From: Rhopalosiphum padi
Lineage: Eukaryota > Arthropoda > Insecta > Hemiptera > Aphididae
Direction: 5' to 3'
Assembly (NCBI RefSeq): GCF_020882245.1
Contig: NC_083597.1
Location: forward strand, 15,782,581 to 15,846,580
DNA: 64,000 bases
Made by a program: the position numbers and the translations under genes. The notes beneath the pieces are model-generated. The model saw only the letters and a list, made by a program, of their open reading frames with translations. It searched no databases and was not told the origin of the DNA. Shown here piece by piece: positions 34,436 to 48,400 of the stretch (the stretch's first letter is position 1; each line of letters opens with the position of its first letter).

Positions 34436-36700
34436 ATAAAGGTATGTGTATGTACATAATATACACATATATATTTAGCATATAATATACTATTCTATGT
34501 ACTATGGCACCACGAATTATTTTTATACCATCGTCGTATTTAACTTCAATAACGCGCCGAATATATTTCATTACACGTGCATCGCGTGCTCGTGTATCTA
34601 AACTGGCGAAATTGCATAAAAGTTCATCACTACGACGACAATAATAATGGGGTACCATTCAGCTGACGTATGTGTATTTTGTGTGTAGAGCAAAAAGGTA
34701 AGAAAAAAAATATCACAATAATGACGTAAAAAATACATAATACATTTTACGTATGTATGTATGTATGTATGGTGTTAATAACAAAGTTCTTGTATATGAG
34801 CATGGGTTCTGAACAAATGTAAAGCTTTTAGTGAATTTGATATGTAGGTAGGTATTTTGTGCCGCTAAATGTAGGAATAGCGTAGAAGTTTGTCCGTGTA
34901 TGTAAATTTAATTTTATCAACTCTTATGAAAAATAAAACCAAAAATAAAAAAGACTACCAAAATCTATGTATACCGTGTACAGTAGTACACATTTTGTTT
35001 TTACATTGTTTCATTCGATGACCTCATTTTGTTTTTTGAAAAATGGATAGGTATAAAATAGTCTGTTGCTGGATCATTACATTCTGTCAACGTTATTTAT
35101 GAAATGTATTCACCTCACCCTACACGGAAAAAAACTTATTTACCTCAACTACGTATTGCTGTTGCGCGCACGTACGAAAAAAATATATTATAATAAAATA
35201 AAAAGAACAACTCACCCAATGGAAAATTAGTTTACTGTAATTAAGTTTTATGTTTTATATTTTATTATTATTATTTTTCGTTAATATTTGCAAAATAAAT
35301 TGAAAATTCTTAGTAATTTTGTTTTTTATAATATGATACAATTTCTATAAGAGCAATAAAAGTAGCATTAATACAGTCTTAAATAAGTCAAAAAAAGCTG
35401 CGTTTTAAGAAGTAGCTTTTGTTATTATTATAATTTTTTTTTTTGAAGTTATGCGTATAAGAATTATAATGATACAAAAAAAAAATCAGAATATGTTAAA
35501 AAAGATCAAAGTTCAAAAGATTTTTTATGTTTTTTTCCTTGGTATTATTTAAATATTCCACGATTTTAACTTCTATGAATAAACTTAAAAAGTATATAAA
35601 TAGCACGAGTAAAATTAATCATCAAGAATTAAATTTTGATGTTGATACTTCTTTAGTCAATTTAATAAACAGAAAAAAATATTTTTGCAAATTTGTAAGC
35701 TAAGAACAACATTTATTTTTATAGAAAAATAAGAAGTTCATAATTATTTTAGTAGGTATACTTATCTATTGATATGTAATAAATTATTTTTAAATAAAAA
35801 TGTACTATTTATAACTAAACCATATTATTAAAATTGTTTAATTTAATATATAAATTATAAACATAAGCTACATTTACATAAATATACTAATTTAATATTA
35901 AAAAAAAAAATTGATATGGTTACAAATGCAATTCAAACAAATTTTAAATATATATATATATTTATGTTTATCAACTATTGTTAATACTTTGACTTTGAAT
36001 TTGTTACACATTATGGTTTCTAAAAACGAATACAATATTATATATTGTACAGTCAAAAACTGTAAGTAATTATATATTTTTAAATTTTGCATTTTTATTT
36101 TAATTTATATAATACACGTTGTTCTCTGGTCATAAATATTCATAATACTTATACGTAACTGAACTAGCTAACACGATATCTACACAAAAGCAGTCACAAA
36201 ATAAGTAAAATCGACAAAATAAAAAAGTAATATACACGAAAATATATTATACATTATTATTATACTCAGTAAAATTTAACATATTTATGTAATTTAAAAG
36301 TTTTGTTATGTATTATAGTTAAATTTTAACTAACTAAAATAAATTATTTACAAAGTATATTACTTATATTTTATGATTCCAATGCGTATTGATGATTTTA
36401 CAATACGTCATATTGGTTCAGGATTTTAATAATTTTAGTCCATTTATGTATTATACAGTTTATATTTACTATGTTTTATATCCCACAACCTTTAAATATT
36501 TTATTCGCATAAGTTTACTAATTTGTTTATGGTGTATTTTTTTAAAAAACTATTGGTTTATTAATGAAATATACTACCCACTTTTTATTCCTTGTCGACA
36601 ACGTGATCGATAACCATAATATATATTGTATATTGCTTTAAAGGACTATATTAATGTGAAAAATCTATATACTTATCTTAGCAATAAAATATAATAAACA
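32521..36700. other. No gene seen; microsatellites
   Basis: AT-rich. (TA)n at about 34404-34431 and (GTAT)n at about 34750-34770. No frame has recognisable coding content. Confidence 0.5.
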
Positions 36701-39170
36701 CATATCTACAGTGCTATCTTTTTTTCATCGTTTATTTTTAGATTTTTACTTCTTAAAATGGGTTATTGTATTTTTAACTTAGTATTCTAGCTGAATATTT
36801 TTCTGAAAATACGAATGTGCAGTTTATAGATTCTAAGCAGAATGAATAAGTATTTATTTTACAATGTGTATGTAATTTTATTTTTATTATTTTTTGTCTC
36901 TTTTCACGTTTTAAAACAAAAAATGTTAATTTAAGATCAATACATCTGTTACAGTTATTTGTTCGTGAGATACATTTAAAATCTACTATGCAGTAGAAAT
37001 TAATTACCGGCTTGTTTTTCTTATAAACTATTCATTTATCAGTTCAATATAAAGGTGTGTAAAATTAAGTTTGATCTCTAATTGAAATATCAATCAAATA
37101 ACCAAATCTTAGGAAATGAACTTAATATTTTATAGATTATAGGGTAACTATTTGCTTCTTCAATAATGTATTTATTCAGAATAACTCAATATTTTAAGCT
37201 TTTTGACTAAGTCTAAATTTTTTTATCAATCCTTTTTAGAAAAAAAATTACTATAAAAAGTTATACAATTTAAAATGAGAAAAAAATTAAATTAATTTGG
37301 CTTAAATTTAATTTGAATATTTTAAAAATGTTGTTGACAGCGGAATGTCTTAAGATTTTACGATTAATGCTTATTGAATTATATAAAAAAAAAACTTTCG
37401 TTTTTTACACCAAATATCTAAGTTTATTGAAAATCTTAAGTTTTACATAAAAAATATTTATGGAGTTACACTCAATTTTTTTTTTAACTCTTGTAAACAA
37501 GACTTATATAAAAACTTACATTATATTGTCAATCTTAGGTATGAATATTTTAAAAATTGTATGCATATTCAACTATAATGAAAATTAGTAAATTTTTGTG
37601 ATTATGAACTGAAATTCTAATTGTATGATCTCATAAAAAAATACTATAGGTTTACGATATCCAATTTTATATTTTAATAATTTTAGTTTTTTTTTTCATT
37701 AGTTTAATTGTTTCAACAATTTATTTTTTGTTTTTACGGTGATTTTAACAAATACAAGTTATAAGTTACAGGTGTAGTTTACATTGGAAATATAAGGTAT
37801 ATTAATATGAAATAACTGAAATAACCGCTCGAATAACTTTATATAGTTTATTCAGTAATTAATGAGTGTTTACTAAAGTTCATATTCAAATGATGATCTA
37901 GATGTTGGATGTGAAAATAGAAAGACATGCCATGGAAGACGTGGTTTCAATCTGCAGATTTTTATTCTTTTAGCGATTTAATAGTTAAAGATAATTCTAG
38001 TTTAATTAAGTTTAAGGAATTGCGTATTATCTTATTGATTGTTATACAAAAAAAAAACCCAAAAATATAATATTTTAAGTGTATAGAAATAGTTCAACAA
38101 CCGGGTTTTCCTTATTTACTTTTTTTCCCAAATTATTAAGAAAAGTTATTGGGTACCTACTAAAAAAGTAAATTGATATTAAAAATGTTAACCACTTCAA
38201 AAGGTAGTGACGGGTTCAACAACCAAAAAATAAAAAAAAATAATGTAAAACCAATACATTTAATCGCTTCACTATTATATTATGTATGTTAATAATTTAG
38301 TTATTCATCGAATTCATTATTTTAAACTCTACTTTTTTATAAGTAGTTAATATACATTGCTATAAGATTATAAATTGTATACCTAAATATTTAAATCTAT
38401 TTTCTGGTGAATTAAATAAATAACAGTTTTTAAATTAATTAATAACTTACCAATATTTTAAATTAATTGAAACGTATCTTTTCATTAAATAACATTAAAA
38501 AAAATACATATTATATTTATTTTATAAAATAAATTGGAAACAATAGAGCGTTGGGTTTTTGACTATTTGCATAAGGTTTAAAGTTACTTTCATCGTGGAA
38601 AAATATAAAACTAAAGTTCTACAGACTATGAATAATGGACCTTAAAATAATTATTATTGTGAGCAGTGGGCTATTCTTATCCTATCGTTCAATCTCTTCT
38701 TAATTCAACGAGTAATTTAAAAGTACCGTACTTTTAGTGTCAACACTGTAATGGCTCCTAAAGCACTTTGACTTAAATAAATTGACACATCCGCCACTTT
38801 TGCTCTCTTAACTCAGATGAGTGGTACGTGAGTACCAATGATTTTAAAGCTCATTATATATTTTTACGTTGTTGTGAATTATGATAAAAAAAAACCCTTT
38901 ACTTTGTAAAGTGTAACATATTGTGTGTATATGCATATATACAATACTTTCCTTCTCAAATAATGCATATCATACGATTATATTAATGCGAGGACATTTT
39001 ATTTTATCGTTTGTATCGAAATAATGTATTGATTCGGTATACAATTAAACAGTCAGATAATGCGTAGACGGAGTTGGTCGCGGTGATTAATTACTATTAC
39101 AAGTATACAATTTAATAAACCATAGACTAGTTCACTGCCTGATATATATATATATCAAGTATATAACTAA
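36701..39170. other. No gene seen; possible weak repeat copy
   Basis: About 36825-36910 resembles the first block of the dispersed repeat (AGATTCTAAGCAGAATGAAT then TTTTACAATGTG). The rest is AT-rich without visible genes. Confidence 0.35.
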
Positions 39171-39180
39171 GGTTAGCTTA

Positions 39181-39410
39181 ATGGATTCGAATAAGGTTTG
39201 TGTGTGTGTGTGTGTTGTAGGGTGTTGGCGCTCGTTGGCCATGTCGTCGGAAAAGGGTGAAAAAAAGAGCACACAGTCAAGGTCCACCGTGAAAATCTTT
39301 AATCATTGTTGTTTGCCGGTGATGGGGTTGGCAGTCAGGGTGGGACCGCGTAAGTCGCGACAGCGGTGGCGAAGTAAAGAAACCTGAAGAAAGCGCATTT
39401 GTCAAAGTTT
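39181..39410. other. GC-richer island with splice-like sites
   Basis: About 230 bp with clearly higher GC and CpG than its surroundings, starting with a (GT)n run (39197-39216). There is a strong minus-strand acceptor (CTTTCTTCAG| ending at 39384) and a plus-strand GTAAGT at 39350. It could be a distal 5' UTR exon of H1 or an unrelated exon; the reading frame at 39181-39387 has no recognisable protein. Confidence 0.35.
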
Positions 39411-42400
39411 AATTAAAACGAAATAAAAGTAAGTGTACACAGTGTCGGCCACCACCGTTCGGAAAACAATAAATTTTAATGGATATCCGACAGATGGGTG
39501 TATAATGATATAGAGGTATTGTTTGTGGTAGTGAGGTGGTTAGGGGAGGGGGGATGGACAGGCGTATAAAATGAATGTCTAACGTCATGGTAGTATTATT
39601 AAAGTAGTTGTAACGGAAGTCGATCGTTATGAAGTCATCGTTTTCGTCATCGAAAATAACGAATAATATTATAATATTCTGTATATTATACATAAATAAG
39701 GGATGTAGTGGCTGCTTAATTTTATTCGGCAATCATTTATTTGTGGTCAAATATTCTGTTGACCAAATTGACAATAAATTGACTTGGGCCCCATTCTTTA
39801 TCCGTCTCAGCACATTAGTCAACTTTTCAACTGAAGCCACACATTACAGCGCTTATTAGTTATTACGTGTATTACTTATGTGTCAGTACCTACCTAAACC
39901 TCCTAACTTTCAGAAGTTTTAACAGGATTCCAATACGTATTATTATAATTCTACCATAGCATACAAAAAATGGTATTGGAAAATAGAGTCTGAAGCAAAT
40001 GTGTTCCAAAAACGTTATTCAATGTTTATTTAAAAAAGAATATAATTTTTTTTTTAAACTGAACAGATTGTATTGTACTTAAGAACAAAATAACCAAATC
40101 GAAATTTTAGAAAAAGCAGTACAATTTGTATATTACGTAATTTATTTGAGCTAATTATATTTATATATTATTGATTCATTGAATACAAAAATTAAAAATA
40201 CAATTTACTGACAATTGAAAACTGTATACGACAATATTGCTTCTATATAGTTTATTCAATAGGAGTTTTAATTATTTTATTTTATTTAAAACATTAAAAT
40301 GCGTAACCTGGGATAGTATATAATTGTATTTTTTAGACTGATCCAATAAACTACAATTTCCAATTCCTTTAAAACAATAATAATTGGCTCAATTATTAAG
40401 TGTTATTTATAATAATTAATGCAAGCTTTACGAGTACAAAAACAGATTATTTAAATTTTTTAATTACCTATAAGTTTAAAATAAAAATACAGTACTTGAA
40501 AAATCAATTTTTTTTAATTATGTACGTATAATTAATTTATAAACCCTAGAAGTATTAGGTCACAATATGAAAAAATCTACTAGGTACTGTACTTGTTATA
40601 GATTTATAAAACGTTGTTCATTATTGGTATAACACTTAATTAAATGCAAACGATGATAAAATTTAATTTTACTAGGGTGAATATTATGATATTATTCTAT
40701 ATTTAGTAGTAAATTGTAAATAAATGGGGAAATTTATTCTGCTTAAAATAATGATGACATTTATTATAAATAAACAAATAAGAAAAGGTGAGAAATTATA
40801 ATTTACTTTTTAACTGAAATATACTGTGCCAAATAATTATAAGATATACTTTTATATACTGTTCATATATCTGTAGATCACTTATCGGCCAAATCAAGTT
40901 ATTCCTTTATACAAAATTGTGTTTGAAATTATTTATAGTATTTTAATCGTATATTGACTATCGACTAATTAGTGTTTACATTAATAGACTATACAATTCA
41001 ATAACTAGTGACTTATGTGATGTTGTTTTAAGTAAAAGAATATTTCTTTAAAAGGTTAACAGTCTAAATTCTAATATTTTATGCAAAACAAACCAAATCC
41101 CATTCATATGGACTAAAACTGTTACGAATTCGTTTTGAATAGTTATATTGTCAAAGTTCAAATTTGTTTATTTTATTTGTGAGTACATTAATTTTATAAA
41201 AAAACACGTCTGTACAACGCCTTTAATAAATTTGGTTTATGATAATAGAGTATCTATATTCAATACCTACCGTAATTCGTTTTAGTAGATTTGGTATAAA
41301 ATCATTAGTATTGACAATTACAATTTAAAATAAGCTATTATGGAGACATATTTTTCGATGAAATAAAATTCAACAAATCAAAATCATTCAGTAAATGTGC
41401 TAACGACTATATTTGGTGTAATACAATTTTAGTATTTTACACTGCATTCGTCCATACAGAAATCTTCTACGATGATAAATGTTATAAAGAGTTATGTAGT
41501 GTCAATATAAACTATGACACATTGCATAATAATATGTATAATACAGATGCATGTTTCAAAAGTTTACATTAAAAAAGTTTGCTAGGTAAAATGTTTTGAT
41601 TGCAAGTGTGTAATGTAACACGTGTGAACTTCAAGAAGTTGAAACGACTCAGAAAACGCGGTTTGGCCCTTTAAACGACCCCAAGACAGACAGATAGTAA
41701 TAATGTATAATATAATGTATAGTTAGATTTATTGATTTATTACTATTTCAAAAATCGTAAGGTCATTTAAAAATCATTTTCCCGAGTACTTGGGACTCTA
41801 CGTGTGGTACCTATACAAAAATGGCATTTCAGGGTATATAGATACACACAAAACACTCACTCTCGTTTTGTATTTTCTTTGTAGTGGTCCATTGGCATGT
41901 GCACATGACACATGTTTCTTAAGAATATGAGATGAGCGAAACGTATAAACCCAATTTTCTCGTTTTACAGAGCGATTCACCAAGCATGCTTACTCTCGTT
42001 TTTTTTCTTTCATAATGAATCTATTAAAATCATTATTTTTTGAATTACTTTACTTATTATTTTACAATTTTTAAAAATCGTAAAATATTCAAATAGATCC
42101 TAGCCCGTGTATCTTCCTAATCCATTAATATGTGAGTATATTATTCTTAAATAACTCAAAAACTACCTGTCTAACTAGCAATTTAGGTACATAAAGATTA
42201 AAAAATCATCTGATTAATAATTTATAAAAAAAATTAATGATTTTTGATTGCGAAAAAAGCAGTAAAGTGGGTACAGTAGGTGTTTAACCGGCCGCTGTTA
42301 TTAGTCGTCTTGAGTTTAAATTAAATTATATATTATTTTATACAAATATATTATTATATTACATTACTATTATTAACTTTTAAGTCAATACAACTTTGTA

Positions 42401-45400
42401 TCTTACCGTAAGACAGTGTATATAGGTTAATGGTATAAAATAATAGATAATATCTTAAAATTAATCTTCATATTTTAAAAATGTTATTGTGTATTATAAA
42501 TGTCATGATATACGTAAAAGTTAAAAGTACCCATAATAGTTTTGAATCTCAGTAGAATAATTAAAATCGTTATTCATTGTTAAGATATGTATATAATTTC
42601 GTTCAAATTTAAACATTAAATGTCTATAAAAAATAATTGTTATTTTGAAAAGTACTAAGAATTTTTTACTTTTAACTCCTAAAGTACTAAATAAATTTAC
42701 TTTTCTACCAGGTACTACCTCTAGAGCTTAAAATCGAAACATTTTTAATGCCCCATATATTATAAGATGACGAGAGACAGAAAAAAATAAACATTATTTT
42801 AAAATGAATACATTCATTGATCAGATCAGAATCTAAAAGAAGTTGGTATCGCCAATACACGTTTCTCAAATGCTATACAAAATCTAAATATTTAAAGTAC
42901 TTTTAAGCATATTTAAAAATTACAAACATCAGAATTGTAATAAATTCATTATTGGAGGTAAGATTAGGCGTGAGAATCGCAACGTATACATATTCATATA
43001 CAATACCTGTCGAACCTACGTTGGCAGCGGTGTTGATAAAATATTGACGTGAGGGTTTCTGCCACCACCGTATCATGAAAGTTTTATAAAGCTGAATTTA
43101 TGTCCGCGCGATACACCGAAACGTGATTGCCGTTGAACATACAGTGTATACATGTATGTGTGTATATGGAAAGTATAAAAGCGTTTTTATAACGTTTTCG
43201 ACCTTTTTTGGCTTTTTATGGCTGACGTATATTTCATATCACTTTTCCCCTACATTCTCCCTGTAATTACATTACATTATATAGGGGCTGTATACAGTAC
43301 GACGACATTCTATCCTTTTACTTAATTTTTTCAGTTATTCTCACGAATACATTTTGACATGCCGCTGTCACCACCATCGTATAGTGTAAGTACACATATA
43401 ATAAACGCATACGCCTGTCTAGTTTTCTTATAAACGCACGTGGTCATTGAGTTTAACATAAGTTTAACTGTTTACGGGTTATAATAGAATTCACTTATGG
43501 TAGTTTGCACGATAAGAAACCATTATTGCACATTATATATTAACAGCATGAACGTATGATTCGTATGTACGATTTATAATGTGGCTGATAATTATTTCGA
43601 ATATTAGTGTACACTGTAGACCAAACTGAATTTAGTCCCGAAACTGTTTTCATTTTTGTCCGTCTTTTAAAAAATAAAAATTAATCTAACTAATGGAGCA
43701 TGGAGCTCAACTAAACCGAGGAAAATAAATATAAATCGACAATGTCGAAACTCGCCGCGTAAAATATAATAGAAATATCCACTACAGACGTTGAGATCAG
43801 TGCTGCGCATTTGCGTATTCCGAAAAGAAAAATAATCGTCTATTGAATCGTAATAATTTTATCGAAAAACTCGTTACTTATAATGCGTTTCAATGTTTCA
43901 TTAATATATACATGCGTTCAGTACCATCGAATTTATAACCATCACTTTCTTTCATCAATTTAGCCTTATTTTCATGGTGCATATTATCAATCCTAAGTAA
44001 CTCGTACAACTATAACGATAAGCAATAAACATATTTGGAAAAAGTTAATCAATAAATGACAACCGTTTGAGTGTTAAAATGTTTCAAATACATTTTTTCA
44101 ATTGCTTTCAATTATTAATATTAAATTAACAATAAAAATATAATATTTAAAATGTTGTAGGTTGATTTGGATATTATAATTATCGTATAATAAACCTCTA
44201 AATAACCTAATTTTAAATAAAATATGCAACAAAATAGTAAAATTAAATAGGTATATTATTTTGTGCACGATTATAATAATAAAAAAAAAACTGAAAGACA
44301 AGATAGGTTAATCAATACTCCAGTGCCACTACTTTAACTTGATTAGGGCTATAATTTATTTTATATATGTATTTTTAATTATTTAAGATAACACGTGGCC
44401 AATTAATAAAAAAAGTATTAGGTATAAGGTGATTTGGATGATCTATAGTGTTAAAGTGGACTTTTGTATTGTGAACGATAATTAATAGAAGGGAGAAACG
44501 TTGAGGAATGTCACTGTGAAGAGTATGTTGCTAAAGTAATCTAAAACTATAGTTAATAAACGTTGACCAATTTATTAGAAAGATAATGTAAAATAAGAAA
44601 TGACTTTTTTGGATAACAGGGAAATAGGTTTATATTTTTTAAGTTAGTCAATGACATATCTGATGAGACAAATTGTATATTTTTAGTTTAAATTTTTTTC
44701 ACTAGCTTTTCAGAGTGGTTTGTCTGAATTTTTAAATTATTTTATATTATATTATATTATTATTATTATATTAGTAATTTTTATATTATATTTATGAAGA
44801 AAATTTTTCAAAGAACAACCAATTATGTAGTATTATGTTTTATTAGTTGTATTGTACTGTTCGTCAATGAAAAGATTATTTCGCACACCAAAAATGTTAT
44901 CTGATATTAATATTATTCTGTCACGATAACAATAATGATAAAAGAGATACGTACGAGGAAAATTTTGTAACGTTCTACATATTATTAAACCAAAATAGTA
45001 AGAATGCCGCAATTAAAACTTCTTGATTTAATACGAATTTATGAATTCAATGATACCGCTGGTATCATAATATTATGATGCCAACTATGACACTATTGAC
45101 ACTATGTATTTGATGACAAAAAACCTTTTATAACAGAGATATTTTTTGTTTATTTATTGACGTGAATCTCTTCGCTTTTGATTTTTGTGTTGTGAAAAAA
45201 AAAATGATTAAAATCCTATCTAATTATGTTGTTAAGGGCAAGCTATCAATAAACAAAAACTTTCAACTTTGATTGTTAATCGGAGAACATTTGTTATATT
45301 TTTGGAGATGTGACTATTTAAGAGCTATTCATTCGATTTCTCTATCGGGGCAGTGTGTTAAGAATTCAAAGTACCACACGATATGATCTGTCATTTTTAT

Positions 45401-48400
45401 TGATAAGTGTGAAAGGCAGCTTTCCTAAATTGAATGCAATGTATAAGTAATAATTAAGCATTAAAACTTTGCTGAACTTTGCTGAACTGGTAAAGATTTT
45501 AACCAAACGATAAATGTTCACTTTTAGTTATGTTTGATCTGAAGTCATTTTTGATAGAATTAAAGATATAAATGATATAATTTAAGTCAATGACTACGTG
45601 AATGAAGATTGGAGAAGTGATTTTTATGCGAAAATATTTCCACTTCGTTTGGACTCTATTCTATGTTGTCAGTTCAGTAAACAGGATTTTCTGGAGCGTT
45701 GAGATAATTTAAAAACAATGATACGTGATTTTTTGAGACATAAGTATTTTCTTTGTTGTTATGAACAGCTGTGTTTCAGTGTTGGGTGATTGGATGCGCA
45801 AAATGAAACGTTCAAAACTCATAATATATAAAATGGAAGTGTGCTTTGACAAACTCTGTAGACGAGACTTTTGTATTATTAACGTGGGGACGGTTTTAGA
45901 ATGTTTATCCGCCATACTGTGTCATGGTTTGACTTTATAGTTTATTGCCAAATAACGGAGATAAGTGAGCCGTGCAATGAAGTATAACGAGTGACATTAA
46001 TTATTAAGTACCTTTCGATATTATACAATTTAGTTGCGGTGATATATTTTTTTTCTGATCAATAAATTATAACTAGTTGAATGACTTATTATATATTGAT
46101 TCAGTTAGGTTTTTTCAAGAAAACGGACAAAACTTTAAAAAAATAATTAATGTAAAGAAACAATAAAAATTACGTAATATACGTTTTATTATCAATAGTC
46201 ACAACACTCACAATCTAACTGGAGTCTAATTAAAATGAAATACATTGTACTAATGTGTAAGTTTTTTATATTCAATAATACTGTAAACATTGTATTATCA
46301 ATATTATTTTTGACATTAGTAAAACATGTTTACATTAAAATTATAATAGTTACGATGTCATATTTATGATAATTAATGATGAAAACACTTACGACAGTTA
46401 TATTTTACCAATTCAATATTCTTATTACCTTTTTGATTATTATTTCGACGAATTCGTTAATAAAACGATCGTTATAATATTCTTATGTTTTCTAAAGTAT
46501 TCGATACGTTTAAAAGTTTCATCATTTTATATAAGAAAACAGTAATTTTAAGTTTACGTGGAGATGACATTTTTTTGGAAAAAAATTACAATATTCAATG
46601 ATGAGCGGGACCAAGGATCGTACAGAACAATTACACCACACAAAAAGCGTAAATAAATCTCAGTCGTAAAGTATTGTTGATTCAACGATATCGTTGGTAT
46701 CACAAGAAGATATTTATAATATTATCATTCTTGGAACAATTATAATTTCAGTAGTTCACCAAATCTATGCATATAATATAACGCTTTATATCAATATAAT
46801 GAGCATGAGATGAAGTAAAAACTCATCATATTGTGTTTTTTTTAAATTTTAGATATTCATCCGATTGACGACAATCATAAAAACATTAATCACGGTTTTC
46901 GTTATGTGCAACGAAAGTCTAATTTCGTGATTGAAATACTTCTTACGTCGACAATTACAATTTCCTTAGACTATTTAGTATTTAGGTAGTATATCAGTTG
47001 TGACTCGTTTCGAGTAGTATTTTTTTTTCAATGAGGTAAAATATTTATCCTTGTCTTTCTGAACATAAGCATATACATAGAAATAAATAATTTAAAATGA
47101 ATTAAATAAGCCTTTACTTGGTTTTCACTGTTTGAATAAAATAATAAAATAGGAATTGAAATACTTATAAAAATACATATATTTTGGTATTTGCTGCACT
47201 GTTTTACAAGTATTTAATAACCCTCAGTATTAAAAAAAGAAATTACTTCATGTATGCTTGATTTCTAAAGTTCTCACTATTAACTGGAAAAGATTAAAAA
47301 AATAACTATTGATTTTTAAGCTTTACACAATAGTTCACTCTGATGCATAGATCTGAACTATTGAAAATTCTTCCTATTTTTTTCTTTTTTATTGAAGTGG
47401 TGATACAAAATACGTATTATTTACATCATAATATATTCATTAAAACTATTGACCGCAAATTCTAGACAAGGTGCTACATGCGCTCCACTTGCCTTATCCC
47501 TAATGTCACCACTGATATATATTCCTAAATCATTATATTTCTTAATGCTGAACGAAATGAAGTCGATGGGTTAAGAAATATTAGTCAAAAATAACAATAA
47601 AAAATAAACTTTTATCTTGGGAAATTTTTTCTCTAATTATCCCTATTAATTTTATTATAACGGCTCGGGAGAATGGTGGTTTTTTTTAATTTGTCTTCAT
47701 ATATTTTTTTTATTTATATATTTATATATTTATATAATTTTCTTTCTATGTACTCATTTGGTATGTATAGTATATACATTAATACATAAATACACGTACA
47801 TATTGTTCAATAACAGTGACCTGGAGGATCAATACCTGTGGTTATATTTGTGTTTATGTGTACCTAGCTAATTCTAGTTGCTCACGAACTCGGAAAGCGA
47901 ACGTCACGCCAGTAGAATAGTCAGTCAAAAAATATTAATTTACACTAAGCATTGTGTGACCTGCAGGGTTCCCTTACATTATAAAATAAATATGTAATAT
48001 ACAACAATATGTAAAATATATGCACATAATTATGCGGTTTTATTTGTTAATTACTATAATGTACGAGCTATTATATATTCGTTATACATATATTCATAAA
48101 TAATAAATATAAATTTATATTTATAATTTATATTTAGTGGATTAGAAGTGGATTGGTTAAGCACATTGGACTAAAAAAATAAGGTTACAAAAGGCCATAC
48201 AAATCCATTAGTTACTGATATTACTTTTGCTTAATGCTATGTAGGCCATAGGTTTTACATTATTATCGCTATATATTAATATTTATATAATTATATGTTA
48301 ATGCAGTAAGTAAAATGATTGATTTTATTCGTTTGAATATTTTATACTGTATCTCATATAATTTTTTATTCACATTCATCTGGAAAAGAAACGGATTTAT

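Noticed and set aside
45770..45943. Short plus-strand frame beginning MNSCVSVLGDWMRKMKRSK
   Set aside because: About 57 codons, no family recognised; possibly a remnant of a mobile element but unsupported.
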